This document shows, one piece after another, positions 52,032 through 60,647 of a stretch of 64,000 bases of DNA. Position 1 is the first letter of the stretch, and each line of letters opens with the position of its first letter. The translations under genes and the position numbers were made by a program. Origin of the DNA: Brevibacillus formosus (GTDB lineage Bacteria; Bacillota; Bacilli; Brevibacillales; Brevibacillaceae); assembly GCF_003013405.1 (NCBI RefSeq), contig NZ_PXZL01000034.1, forward strand, positions 62,001 through 126,000, written 5' to 3'. A model generated the notes under the pieces. That model was not told where the DNA came from. It saw only the letters and a program-made list of their open reading frames with translations, and did no database searches.

Positions 52032-53264
52032 TTATTTTGTATTTGTTCCTTTGTGCGCCTTGCCCTTCGGTGAGATCGCCAACAAGCCCATTCCATCCGC
52101 ACTCGCATACAATACCCCATCAGGACCTGCCCAAATGCGCGTAAAAACAAGCCCCTCGTCATTACGTAACACAATAAAGCGTTCCTTACCATTTGGATCT
52201 AGCGAGAAAATACTTCCGCCTGTATCTGTAAAGATAACATTTCCTTGACGATCAGAAATGAGACCCAATCCTATTACTCCCGTTTGCCCCTCCGGACGAC
52301 TGTAGCTCCAAATTTTCTCGCCCGTGCGATCTACCTTCTCAATCGTAAATTCATCATATTCGATGTAAAAATTCCCCGCTCCATCATGCGGGATTCCTGC
52401 TTTATTGAGTGTCTCTGTATCTACTGGGGCTTCAGCACGATCTTTGCCGTCGGAAGCATGGAGAAATGACAGACCTTTTTCTCCTATGATGTACACCATG
52501 CCATCGTCTGAAACATACCTTCTCCCCGGCTGCACGTTTTCCCGCTGCCACTTGATTTTCCCACTTAGGCTAAGAGCAACCAGTTTGTTGTCTGTCTTCT
52601 CCACTAGCAATGTTTGAATGGATTCGATCCATGTCAACCGTACCACGTCATGTGAGAGGTAGTAATCGTATTTATAGGTGACCGCTTGATCGTTGGCCCA
52701 GATCAGTCTTGCATCCTGATCAATTGCCGTAACCCCTCTATCCGTTAGCACGAACATAATACCGTCGGCTGACACATCAAAAGTCGAACCGTAGCTGTAC
52801 ATATGCGGTAGCTCCATTGTCCAGCGTTCCTTCCCAGCTTTGTCTACGGCAAGAATCCAAGCAGGTTCGCCATCTTTAAAATCGTACAAGTTATGATTTT
52901 GTGCGTACAACAATCCGTCCTTGCCTAGCTTAAGGTGATTAGCCCAGTCAAGCCCCAGATCACTGTGCCACTTGACCTGTCCACTCGGATTCAGCGCATG
53001 AAGCACACCGTCTGCCGAAAGCAAATACATCATACCTGTCGCTTCATCAACAACTTCAGAGAAATATCCTTGCCCTGCATTGTAGTTCCACTTGATCTCG
53101 AATCGATCTGCTCCTCGCATCTTCAGCTTCTTCGGTACCCCGTCTTCCAAGACGGTAATCGGCGTAGTTATTTCATTGCTCATGCTCTGTGCAGATGTTC
53201 CTATGGGAAATACAAGACTAACCCCCAGTGCCAGAGCGACAATCGTATTATGTATTTTCATCAT
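52032..53264 (-). CDS. secreted PQQ-like beta-propeller protein
   Basis: 410 aa (ATG 53264, or the adjacent ATG 53261 with better spacing to AAGGGGG). Signal peptide of about 25 residues (ALGVSLVFPIGTSAQS). About seven WD/PQQ-like blades follow, with repeated W-x-x-D / DGxxY motifs (MYLLSADGVLHALNPSGQVKW, WILAVDKAGKERWTM). No PQQ-binding enzyme residues are apparent; likely structural or interaction protein outside the membrane. Neighbours give no hint. Confidence 0.85.
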   Translation of the reverse strand: MMKIHNTIVALALGVSLVFPIGTSAQSMSNEITTPITVLEDGVPKKLKMRGADRFEIKWNYNAGQGYFSEVVDEATGMMYLLSADGVLHALNPSGQVKWHSDLGLDWANHLKLGKDGLLYAQNHNLYDFKDGEPAWILAVDKAGKERWTMELPHMYSYGSTFDVSADGIMFVLTDRGVTAIDQDARLIWANDQAVTYKYDYYLSHDVVRLTWIESIQTLLVEKTDNKLVALSLSGKIKWQRENVQPGRRYVSDDGMVYIIGEKGLSFLHASDGKDRAEAPVDTETLNKAGIPHDGAGNFYIEYDEFTIEKVDRTGEKIWSYSRPEGQTGVIGLGLISDRQGNVIFTDTGGSIFSLDPNGKERFIVLRNDEGLVFTRIWAGPDGVLYASADGMGLLAISPKGKAHKGTNTK

Positions 53265-53353
53265 AGCCCCCTTCCTTTTTGTTACAGAAAAAATGGATAC
53301 CCTTAAATAAAGATATTCGTTCCGGTTAGAGCCGGTTTAGTGGATTGGTAAAA

Positions 53354-54337
53354 CTAGCAAAATCTCCCCCGCTTCACCTCGGAAGGATTGAGTCCATACT
53401 GCTTGCGAAACGCCTCGGAGAAATGACTGAAGTTGGAGAATCCCACGATGAGGGCAACCTCACTGACATTCAGATTGCCCTCCCGCAGCAGTCCAAGCGC
53501 TTTTTCCAAACGCCTTTCCCGCAAATAGGCAAATACACTTGTCCCGAACTCTTCTTTGAAGCCAATCTTCAGCTTGTATTCATTGAGCTGCGCCAAACGC
53601 GCCAGTTCGATCAAAGAAGGCGGAGACTCCATATTTTCGAGTAAAATGTCACGGGCGTTGTGAATCTTTTCTCGATCACTCCGAGATAACTGTGTCCTTG
53701 GTCGATTCTCTTCCCGCTCAAACAAAAACATATCCAGTGCCGACGACACTATCTCAAGAATCTTGCCTTCTGTATGCAATCTCCGCAGCTTCTGATGGGA
53801 GGATGAAAAATCGTTCAACTGCTGAAGCATCCGAGCCATATTCGGTTGCAACGGCATCCGGAACAAACGATAGGCTTGATTGCCAAGCAGCCCTTGAAAT
53901 GAATACGCTGCTCCCACATCGCTGTCAGCCACCCATTCATTAAATTGCTCTACGGATATACCGATGCCGACAGAGCGGTGGGGGACATCCGCCCGGTACA
54001 TAAAATTCGCATGAAAGTCATTCATCAATTGAAGGGAGCAGCTCCCAGGCAAAAACTCATGCTGACTTCCCGAAACGACGAACTCCCCACTCCCCTCCAG
54101 ACAAAAGCTGAGCTCAACCATGGCTGCCTGCGACTGTATATTCATGACGCGGTTTTCCTGAAGGGAATAGCTGGATTCGACCAGCTCCAATCCCGGTCGA
54201 GGAATCACTCTCCGAAGGTAGCCATCACTATTCGTCAGTGTATACCGATTCGCTTCGGACACAATGCGATCACTTTTAGTAGAGGGCAATGCATTGATAT
54301 AGCTATCGTATATGGAATGTACAGATGCTTGCTCCAT
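53354..54337 (-). CDS. AraC-family regulator, PchR-like
   Basis: 327 aa. N-terminal PchR-type sensor domain (about 10-185; FCLEGSGEFVVSGSQHEFLPG; MNDFHANFMYRADVPHRSVGIGI) and C-terminal double HTH (about 235-322; LARLAQLNEYKLKIGFKEEFG; VSEVALIVGFSNFSHFSEAF). PchR proteins respond to ferric siderophores. A Fur-like site lies 44 bp upstream. The locus has no siderophore transporter or synthesis gene; target unknown. Confidence 0.9.
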   Translation of the reverse strand: MEQASVHSIYDSYINALPSTKSDRIVSEANRYTLTNSDGYLRRVIPRPGLELVESSYSLQENRVMNIQSQAAMVELSFCLEGSGEFVVSGSQHEFLPGSCSLQLMNDFHANFMYRADVPHRSVGIGISVEQFNEWVADSDVGAAYSFQGLLGNQAYRLFRMPLQPNMARMLQQLNDFSSSHQKLRRLHTEGKILEIVSSALDMFLFEREENRPRTQLSRSDREKIHNARDILLENMESPPSLIELARLAQLNEYKLKIGFKEEFGTSVFAYLRERRLEKALGLLREGNLNVSEVALIVGFSNFSHFSEAFRKQYGLNPSEVKRGRFC

Positions 54338-54380
54338 GACCTTCTCCCTGCCTAATCATATGTAGGATAATTTTTGCAAA

Positions 54381-54395
54381 TGATTCTTATTCTCA
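54381..54395. promoter_or_regulatory. Fur-like box
   Basis: TGATTCT-T-ATTCTCA matches the 7-1-7 Fur consensus at 11 of 14 positions and sits upstream of the PchR-like gene. Iron control of a siderophore-responsive regulator would be expected. Confidence 0.55.
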
Positions 54396-54423
54396 TAATA
54401 GTTACACAGGCGACGATCTGCAA

Positions 54424-54458
54424 CTACAAAAGCTGCCCCTCAGAGCATTGGGCAGCTT
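54424..54458 (-). terminator. terminator of the pfkB-AEC-GNAT operon
   Basis: AAGCTGCCC (54430-54438) and GGGCAGCTT (54450-54458), then TTTTGTAG on the minus strand, 20 bp after the GNAT stop. Confidence 0.8.
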
Positions 54459-54477
54459 CCATTTTCACGATACGATA

Positions 54478-55254
54478 CTATTTATACTCATAAAAACAAG
54501 GATAAGAATAGGCGAGAAATTCAAAGTCTTTTTTCTCCAAAATCGGTCGACTCATCGGACTCGCATCCACCATCAACAGCGGATACCCGCGTTCCTGTGC
54601 TGCTTGTACCCGTACTGCCACGAGTGCCGTATAATAGCCTTTGTTTCGGAATTCAGGCAAAGTAGAGCCTCCCCACAAACTGCCAAAGGACGTATCCTCA
54701 TGCAAGTACATCCAAGCTGCACTCACTGCCTGATCGCCACTGTACGCAGCATACACGAGCAGGTGCTCAGGATCTTCCGCCAAATCCCGTTTTAATCTCG
54801 CAGCAAGCTCGGCATTCACACTGCCCCATAGCTGCTCTTTCAACTGCATGATATCATCAATGCCCGCTGAGTCAGTGATTTGCCGTATCTCTGGGGGAAT
54901 GACAAGGCTTCGCAACTCCTCTGCCTGCGCCACCTCCAACACAAGCAGCGCCTCCTCCTCATCAACTGTAAAACCATGACCTTTCAGCCTCTCAAGCAAA
55001 TTAGCCGGTTGGTCATAATCAAACAGCTTCCACTCAAAGGATTGCTGTAGACTTGAGAAATAAGCAAGTTCCTGCTTGATCACTTCCTCTGCATTTTCTT
55101 CAGACAGCTTGGAAAACAAGACGACTCCTGAATCATCCGGGGTCGGTGAGACATGGCGAACAAGGTGATCTGTCTCCTCCCGCCGGAGTGGCGGATAGGT
55201 GATTTCCACCCTCATCTCTTTGTCAAAAAGCCGCAATACTTCTGCCTTGTTCAT
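54478..55254 (-). CDS. GNAT-family N-acetyltransferase
   Basis: 258 aa. The GNAT acetyl-CoA loop is GGSTLPEFRNKGYYTALVAV (about 196-215, cut). N-terminal half holds an unassigned alpha/beta region. ATG 55254 follows GGAAGAAAAC. Third gene of the fructokinase-AEC operon, 29 bp after the AEC stop; role of the acetyltransferase there unknown. Confidence 0.85.
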   Translation of the reverse strand: MNKAEVLRLFDKEMRVEITYPPLRREETDHLVRHVSPTPDDSGVVLFSKLSEENAEEVIKQELAYFSSLQQSFEWKLFDYDQPANLLERLKGHGFTVDEEEALLVLEVAQAEELRSLVIPPEIRQITDSAGIDDIMQLKEQLWGSVNAELAARLKRDLAEDPEHLLVYAAYSGDQAVSAAWMYLHEDTSFGSLWGGSTLPEFRNKGYYTALVAVRVQAAQERGYPLLMVDASPMSRPILEKKDFEFLAYSYPCFYEYK

Positions 55255-55283
55255 GTTTTCTTCCTCCCTTGTCTACATCAGGA

Positions 55284-56177
55284 CTAGTGCAAAATGTTCA
55301 GCAAAAACGTTAATGTACCAATACTGATAACCGTCGTAACCAACACGCTGCTGGAGACGAATTGTGGTCGCATATTGAATTGGATCGCATAGATCGCAGT
55401 AGTTGCGGCAGAAGGCATGGCTGCCAGAACGACCAACACCTTTTGCAGAAGCGGATCAATTGGGAATAACAGACAGATAAGGTACGCCAAAAGTGGTGAC
55501 GCCACCAGCCGAATGACACTCGCGGCACTGAGTCCCTGCCACTCTAGCGCTTTGGCAGATACATTGGCGAGCTGCATGCCCAAGATGAGCATCACAACTG
55601 GAATCGCCGCCTGTGCAACGAGATCAATCGCCTGGTAGTAGCTTTGCGGGATGACGATTTGCAGCTGCTGGAGCAAAATCGCGAGAACCACAGCGTAATT
55701 CGACGGCTGCTTGAAGATCGCCTTGATGGCCGTCACCATCCCATTGCCGCCTCGGGAGGCAAAATACACGCCGAATACGCCCATCATGATCGAGTGGAGA
55801 ACCATGATTTGCACCGCATACGTAAAGCCAGCCTCTCCGAAGGCGAACAAAATAATTGGCGTCCCGTAGTTGCCACTGTTCATGAAGGCGGTCGCGAGCA
55901 TCAGTGCGCTTTCCTGCTGCTTGTCGTATTTGAACATCCGTGCCGTCAATTGCGTGATCACAACGAGCGCAGCCAGCAAAAGCAGCGAAATCACGACGAT
56001 ATAAAATAATTGCAAGTCGAGCTGTGTTTTGTAGAACGTACGAAAGACAAGCGCCGTTGACAAGATGTAAATCGCCAGGGAAGAAATCGGCTTCAAATCC
56101 ATTTTGAAAATGCGCTGCAAAATGTAGCCGCTAAGAAAAATGAGCAGGACAGGCAGGATGACTTCCACAAAAATCAT
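55284..56177 (-). CDS. AEC-family transporter (auxin efflux carrier type)
   Basis: 297 aa, about ten membrane segments in two inverted halves. Conserved Asn/Gly motif NSGNYGTPIILFAFGEAGF (about 109-127) and C-terminal AAMPSAATTAIYAIQFN. The family moves organic acids such as malonate or auxin-like compounds. GGAGGTAAGA precedes the ATG. Lies 12 bp after the fructokinase gene. Confidence 0.9.
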   Translation of the reverse strand: MIFVEVILPVLLIFLSGYILQRIFKMDLKPISSLAIYILSTALVFRTFYKTQLDLQLFYIVVISLLLLAALVVITQLTARMFKYDKQQESALMLATAFMNSGNYGTPIILFAFGEAGFTYAVQIMVLHSIMMGVFGVYFASRGGNGMVTAIKAIFKQPSNYAVVLAILLQQLQIVIPQSYYQAIDLVAQAAIPVVMLILGMQLANVSAKALEWQGLSAASVIRLVASPLLAYLICLLFPIDPLLQKVLVVLAAMPSAATTAIYAIQFNMRPQFVSSSVLVTTVISIGTLTFLLNILH

Positions 56178-56189
56178 GACTCTTACCTC

Positions 56190-57155
56190 CTACCGTGCTG
56201 CTTCCATGAAGCTTTTGACCTCAGAGAGCGTAGGCATGGCGGGAATGGCACCTGATCTTGTTGTCGTGAGTGCACCCGCGGCATTAGCAAAGCGCACCAT
56301 GTCCTCTAACGTGGCTTGTGGGATATCCAGCGTGCTTTCCCGCACCTCAAGAAGCTGATAGAGCAGCGCGCCCACAAACGCGTCTCCCGCGCCAGTCGTA
56401 TCGATCGCGGTTACTTGAAAGCCACCTACTGTACCGAATTGATTTCGTGTGCGGTAAAAGCATCCCTTTTCCCCCAACGTGACAAAAACAGCGTGCAGAT
56501 CATATTGCGCAAGCATCCACGCTGTCGCTTCCACGACATCCTCGCTCCCCACGAGAAAAGCCAGCTCTTCTTCGGACAGCTTGACGATATCGGCCTGCAC
56601 CATTCCTTTGAGGGCCATAGCCTTCGCTTCCTCCAGATCCACCCATAAGGACGCTCGAATATTCGGGTCAAATGAAAGGAGCCGCTGATGCTTTTTCGCG
56701 TACTCGACGGCTTTCCAGGTCGCTGATCTGGCTGGCTCGTGCGTCAAGGACAATGTACCGAAATGAAAAATAGCTGCCTGTGCAATCAGCGCCTCGTTCA
56801 CGTCTTGCTCCCGCAGCATAATGTCTGCACCCGGATTGCGGTAAAAGTGAAACGAACGATCGCCTGTCTCATCGAGATGAACAAAAGCCAATGTCGTAGG
56901 CGCTTCCTCCGTAAGTACCAGTCCTTCTGTGCCAATATTCTGTCGGATCAAGGTCTGTTGCAAAAAACGCCCAAACCCATCGTTTCCCACCGCGCCGATA
57001 AAGGAAGTCCGCTTCCCGAAGCGCGACAGGGCGGCAAGTACATTGGCAGGCGCTCCTCCAGGGTTTTGCTCAAATGCAATGCTGCCCGGCTTTTCCTTCT
57101 GCTTTACAGGTGTAAAATCAATCAATAGCTCTCCACATGCAACCACATCTACCAT
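56190..57155 (-). CDS. PfkB-family fructokinase/ribokinase
   Basis: 321 aa from ATG 57155, with CGGAGG upstream; an upstream ATG at 57215 has no site and adds a basic tail. GGAPANVLAALSRFGKR (about 39-55) and DTTGAGDAFVGALLY (about 251-265) are the substrate and ATP/anion-hole signatures. The ligand type (GELLIDFTP start) suggests fructose or a related ketose. First gene of an operon with an AEC transporter and a GNAT protein. Confidence 0.93.
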   Translation of the reverse strand: MVDVVACGELLIDFTPVKQKEKPGSIAFEQNPGGAPANVLAALSRFGKRTSFIGAVGNDGFGRFLQQTLIRQNIGTEGLVLTEEAPTTLAFVHLDETGDRSFHFYRNPGADIMLREQDVNEALIAQAAIFHFGTLSLTHEPARSATWKAVEYAKKHQRLLSFDPNIRASLWVDLEEAKAMALKGMVQADIVKLSEEELAFLVGSEDVVEATAWMLAQYDLHAVFVTLGEKGCFYRTRNQFGTVGGFQVTAIDTTGAGDAFVGALLYQLLEVRESTLDIPQATLEDMVRFANAAGALTTTRSGAIPAMPTLSEVKSFMEAAR

Positions 57156-57262
57156 GTTGATTTCCTCCGATGACCGTGATAGCTCCAGTATGTCACAGGT
57201 TCTTTTTTTTGCCAATGAAAGCCAGCAGCTGTATGTTGATTTTCGATTCCGAAGAGCAAAAA

Positions 57263-57312
57263 ATGGCTAAAGATCCAGACATGATCTGTGATCTCTAGCC
57301 ATTTCTTTTTCC
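57263..57312. terminator. strong hairpin between pfkB and the DinB gene
   Basis: ATGGCTAAAGATC (57263-57275) and GATCTCTAGCCAT (57290-57302) pair; A-run left, TTTCTTTTT right. There is no gene directly ending here in either direction, so it is either an insulator or a leader hairpin of pfkB. The rest of the 315-bp gap 57156-57470 holds only promoter-like AT-rich DNA. Confidence 0.6.
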
Positions 57313-57470
57313 CACTATCAACCTCTGCGCTTCTATTCAGACGAGCCTTTGCTTACGACCATTCTATACAGATTCACACAAACAAATCCACCCTTCTCCA
57401 AACAAATGGGAAGGAATGACATTGGTAAAAGGCGAATAACTCCGGATTCCATACCGAAAGGAGTCGTACC

Positions 57471-57995
57471 ATGAATTTTAATCTGGATGAAGCGATTGAG
57501 GTTCTAGAGCGTACGCCACAAGCATTGGAATCCTTGTTAACGGGCTTATCGAATGGGTGGTTGCAGAACAACGAAGGCGACGGCACCTGGCATGCTATTG
57601 AGGTGATTGAACACCTGATCGAGGCAGAGAAAACGAATTGGCTCCCACGTCTGGAGATCATTCTTCAAGAGGGAGAGAGGAAACCGTTTCCTCCATTTGA
57701 TCGTTTCGCTCACTTACAGGAAACCTCGGTTAGATCATTCGAGCAAAAGCTGCTGGAATTCAAAACGCTTCGTGCCCAAAACCTCGCCAAGCTGCGAACG
57801 CTCGTGGAACCGGAAAAGCATCTGGAATTAACCGGACTCCATCCCGCTTTTGGGGTCGTAAAAATGCGGGAATTGCTCTCTACGTGGGTCGTTCACGATT
57901 TAACGCATACGGCGCAAATCGTACGGGTCATCGCCAAAAGATACACAGCGGATGTTGGACCCTGGCGGGAATATTTAGGTATCTTGAATAAGTAA
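57471..57995 (+). CDS. DinB-family metalloprotein
   Basis: 174 aa. Four-helix DinB/YfiT-like fold with the three-His metal site suggested by HAIEVIEHLIEAE (His near 41 and 48) and HDLTHTAQIVRV (His near 139 and 143). These enzymes often act in small-thiol metabolism (bacillithiol, mycothiol transferases) or are of unknown function. The GAAAGGAG box lies before the ATG. Ordinary monocistronic gene. Confidence 0.9.
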   Translation: MNFNLDEAIEVLERTPQALESLLTGLSNGWLQNNEGDGTWHAIEVIEHLIEAEKTNWLPRLEIILQEGERKPFPPFDRFAHLQETSVRSFEQKLLEFKTLRAQNLAKLRTLVEPEKHLELTGLHPAFGVVKMRELLSTWVVHDLTHTAQIVRVIAKRYTADVGPWREYLGILNK

Positions 57996-58081
57996 CGCTT
58001 GGTTCTCCATCTTGCTGACTTAAGAAAAAAGTGATACGATTTATGGTATAAGATTTCATAAAAGAGCTCTCGGAACTTCCC

Positions 58082-58129
58082 GGAGCCTGATTATTGATGA
58101 AGGGCGACCCTCGTGAATAATCAGGCTCC
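58082..58129 (+). promoter_or_regulatory. attenuator-like hairpin enclosing a 7-codon leader frame
   Basis: GGAGCCTGATTATT (58082-58095) and AATAATCAGGCTCC (58116-58129) are perfect 14-bp arms, followed by TTTATGTTTGT. The loop contains ATG AAG GGC GAC CCT CGT GAA TAA. A ribosome held on this frame would prevent the stem from forming. A possible sigma-A promoter (TTGCTG, 17 bp, TACGAT) lies upstream near 58015-58041. Confidence 0.55.
58097..58120 (+). CDS. candidate leader peptide MKGDPRE
   Basis: Seven codons with ATG 58097 and TAA 58118-58120, GGAG 11 bases upstream of the ATG, stop codon inside the hairpin's right arm. Layout is that of ribosome-mediated attenuators of antibiotic resistance genes (vmlR, lmo0919 type leaders). 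Translation is not proven. Confidence 0.45.
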   Translation: MKGDPRE

Positions 58130-58138
58130 TTTATGTTT

Positions 58139-58167
58139 GTAATAGGGCTGCTCAACTGCCCTATTAC
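58139..58167 (+). promoter_or_regulatory. second leader hairpin next to the ribosome binding site
   Basis: GTAATAGGGC (58139-58148) and GCCCTATTAC (58158-58167) form a perfect 10-bp stem whose right edge is 4 bases from AAAGGGAG. It could sequester or expose the site in alternative folds. Confidence 0.5.
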
Positions 58168-58186
58168 GGAAAAGGGAGTGACGAGA

Positions 58187-59440
58187 GTGAACGAGATTTT
58201 TCGCAATCGCAATTTTCGCAGGCTGTTTCTTTCCAATTTGTTTTCAGGCTTTGGCCAGGGGATGACCATGATCGGGATATCTTGGTATTTGGTAGAATCC
58301 ACAGGCTCAGCCAGCCTACTTGGTTCCACCATGCTTCTCTCCTCGATAATGACACTGTTCATCGGACCTTATTTGGGTACATTGATTGACCGCTTTTCCC
58401 GCAAGGCCATTCTACAGCTGGAACAGCTAGGAGGCTTCTCGGTGCTCGCTCTTGTAACAGCTTGGGGATTTTGGGGGACTTATCAAGAGTGGATGATGGT
58501 ACTCATTTTTTTGGCGTCGATGTTCATGTTTCAGGTTCACGAACCTGCACAGTCAGCCTTCGTACAGGAAACCTTTGAGCAAAAGCACTACAATGTGATC
58601 AATTCTACCATGGAAATTCAAAACCAGACCGCTTTGGTCCTCGCAGGAGCTTTCGCAGGTTTTCTATTGGGGAAATACGGATTACATATAGTGCTGATCC
58701 TTAACACTTTGACCTATCTGATCGCTTTTCTCTCCTTAACCGGAATCGATTATGTGTTTACACAAGAAAAACAAGTAGAAAAAGACCTCCGAACATCCTG
58801 GGTGTCACAATTTCAGCAAAGCTGGGTCTATATCAAAGAAAAACGAGGGTTTATCGTATTCGGAATTGCTGCGTTGATACCATTCCTCGCCGTTATGCTG
58901 ACGAACCTGCTCAACCCTATCTTTGTTAGCCAAGTTTTGGGGGAAGATGTGGCGATCTATTCCATGGGAGAGGTTACGTATTCCATCGGTGCAGTGCTGG
59001 CGGGATTTCTTCTTACCTGGTTTCGTGGAAAAATCGGTGCTTTTCCTTATATGGTAGGGAATTACATCTTGATGGCGATTGCTCTTGTAATGACCGTTGT
59101 GATCCCAGTGGGCTCGGTTTTTGTGTTACTCTCTGCGTTTATGGGCTGGTGCAATGTATCAACCAGACTGATCCGACAGACCATCTATATGGAACTGCTA
59201 CCTAATCGTTTTATAGGCAGGGTCCTGAGCTTTTTTCGGTCGATTGGTACATGCATGCGGCTGTTATTACTCGCTCTATTTACTCTCATGCTAGATTCAA
59301 CAGGCGGATCAGTCGGTTACCTTGTATTGGCAGGTCTTTTGGTAACGGCCACACTAGGAATCGTCTTTTCCATGGGTATGCTGATCCAGCGGGTAGACAC
59401 CACCGATGCTGTGGCAGACCAAGGCACTATGAAGCACTAA
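58187..59440 (+). CDS. MFS efflux transporter
   Basis: 417 aa from GTG 58187 (AAAGGGAG nine bases upstream); an ATG at 58133 lies inside the leader hairpins and would add a non-conserved start. Twelve membrane segments; MFS loop motif LIDRFSRKAIL after TM2. The NEIFRNRNFRRLFLSNLFSGFG beginning belongs to the macrolide/multidrug efflux MFS_3 (MefE/enterobactin exporter EntS-like) group. Regulated by a structured leader (58082-58167) with a short upstream frame, as found for antibiotic-induced efflux genes. Confidence 0.9.
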   Translation: MNEIFRNRNFRRLFLSNLFSGFGQGMTMIGISWYLVESTGSASLLGSTMLLSSIMTLFIGPYLGTLIDRFSRKAILQLEQLGGFSVLALVTAWGFWGTYQEWMMVLIFLASMFMFQVHEPAQSAFVQETFEQKHYNVINSTMEIQNQTALVLAGAFAGFLLGKYGLHIVLILNTLTYLIAFLSLTGIDYVFTQEKQVEKDLRTSWVSQFQQSWVYIKEKRGFIVFGIAALIPFLAVMLTNLLNPIFVSQVLGEDVAIYSMGEVTYSIGAVLAGFLLTWFRGKIGAFPYMVGNYILMAIALVMTVVIPVGSVFVLLSAFMGWCNVSTRLIRQTIYMELLPNRFIGRVLSFFRSIGTCMRLLLLALFTLMLDSTGGSVGYLVLAGLLVTATLGIVFSMGMLIQRVDTTDAVADQGTMKH

Positions 59441-59458
59441 GTCTGTCAGCTTTCCTAT

Positions 59459-59509
59459 AAAAAGACAGCGGTAGCTATGGACGTGAAAGTACATCCTAGA
59501 CTACCGCTG
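59459..59509 (-). terminator. terminator of the D-cysteine desulfhydrase gene
   Basis: CAGCGGTAG (59466-59474) and CTACCGCTG (59501-59509), then TCTTTTTAT on the minus strand. It also lies beyond the stop of the convergent MFS gene. Confidence 0.82.
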
Positions 59510-59518
59510 CCTGCTACG

Positions 59519-60523
59519 TTATTTGGATGGCAAAAACAGCTGCGGAACGGTATACAGCGCTGGGGCACCACCCGTATGCAGGAACAGCACCTGATCGTTC
59601 CGACTAAAACGACCTTCGCGAATCATGCCGATCAAGCCTGCCATTGCCTTCCCCGTATAAACTGGATCTAGCAAAATTCCCTCTGTCCGAGCGACCAGCT
59701 GAACGGCCTCGATCATACCATCCGTCGGAATCGCATAGCCTGGCCCGACAAATCTGTCGTCGCAAAGCACGGCTTCTGCTCGTATGTCCCCTTGCAAACC
59801 GATCAGTGCAGCCGAACTGCGCAGTAACCCCATCACCTTTGCTTCTTGTGCAGCACGATCGCGGCTGACATTGATCCCGATTACTTTTGTGTTGGACTGG
59901 CGCGCCATAAAACCGGCAAGCAGACCGGCTTGCGTACCGCCGCTTCCCGTTGCCGTCACGACATAATCGTACGGTGTCGTCGTTTCCCAAGCCTGCTGCT
60001 CGATTTCTTCCGCACACGCCATGTACCCCAAGGACCCGACTTCGTTGGAGCCTCCTACAGGGATCAGATATGGTTTTCTGCCCTGTTTTCGCAGACCTTC
60101 ACCGAGCTCTTCCATAGCTGCAAGCAAATCTGCCTCTGCGGGAATGACCTCGATTTTTTCTGCTCCGAGCAAGTGGAACAACAGATGATTGCCGCTCGCT
60201 TGCGGTTGGTAGTCGCCCGTCTCAGGCGCGGACAGCACGAGCTGGCAGTGCAGACCTTCGCGAACTGCCGCCGCCAGAGTCAACCGGCAGTGATTGGATT
60301 GGACAGCTCCGCATGTAATCAATGTATCTGCCCCTTGCTCAATTGCCTCCGCCACCAAATACTCCAGCTTTCGCGTCTTGTTTCCCCCTGCTGTCAAGCC
60401 AAGCATGTCGTCTCGCTTGATAGAAATACTCGGTCCGCCTAACTCCTTGGACAAACGCTCCAGCCTTTCGATTGGTGTATGACCCTGCGTGTATTTTCTG
60501 CGATGGTAACGGATTTGGTTCAT
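59519..60523 (-). CDS. D-cysteine desulfhydrase/ACC deaminase-family PLP enzyme
   Basis: 334 aa. PLP Lys in AGGNKTRKLEYL (about residue 49), GAVQSNHCRLTLAAA (about 73-87), ATGSGGTQAGL phosphate-binding loop near 190-200, LFLHTGGAPALYT C-terminus. Members degrade D-cysteine to pyruvate, sulfide and ammonia or act on 1-aminocyclopropane-carboxylate; the latter needs specific residues not clearly seen here. ATG 60523 follows GGAGAA. Two dyads lie upstream. Confidence 0.9.
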   Translation of the reverse strand: MNQIRYHRRKYTQGHTPIERLERLSKELGGPSISIKRDDMLGLTAGGNKTRKLEYLVAEAIEQGADTLITCGAVQSNHCRLTLAAAVREGLHCQLVLSAPETGDYQPQASGNHLLFHLLGAEKIEVIPAEADLLAAMEELGEGLRKQGRKPYLIPVGGSNEVGSLGYMACAEEIEQQAWETTTPYDYVVTATGSGGTQAGLLAGFMARQSNTKVIGINVSRDRAAQEAKVMGLLRSSAALIGLQGDIRAEAVLCDDRFVGPGYAIPTDGMIEAVQLVARTEGILLDPVYTGKAMAGLIGMIREGRFSRNDQVLFLHTGGAPALYTVPQLFLPSK

Positions 60524-60554
60524 GCTTTTCTCCCCTTCTGCTTGGCGTTTGTTA

Positions 60555-60571
60555 TGTGACTTTTTTTCACA
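60555..60571. promoter_or_regulatory. TGTGA-N7-TCACA dyad
   Basis: Perfect 5-bp arms with a 7-bp centre, one base wider than the Crp/Fnr consensus, 32 bp upstream of the desulfhydrase ATG. A Crp/Fnr-family gene lies 270 bp away. Confidence 0.35.
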
Positions 60572-60593
60572 ATTGACTTACCCCTTTGATTCT

Positions 60594-60610
60594 ATACCAT
60601 TATCTGGTAT
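60594..60610. promoter_or_regulatory. ATACCA-N5-TGGTAT operator-like dyad
   Basis: Perfect 6-bp arms overlap a minus-strand -10-like TATAGA (60597-60592), 71 bp upstream of the desulfhydrase ATG. GntR-family sites have this kind of shape. No matching regulator gene is adjacent. Confidence 0.45.
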
Positions 60611-60647
60611 CCATAACATTACGAACAGAGAGGTAAGAAAACATTAA

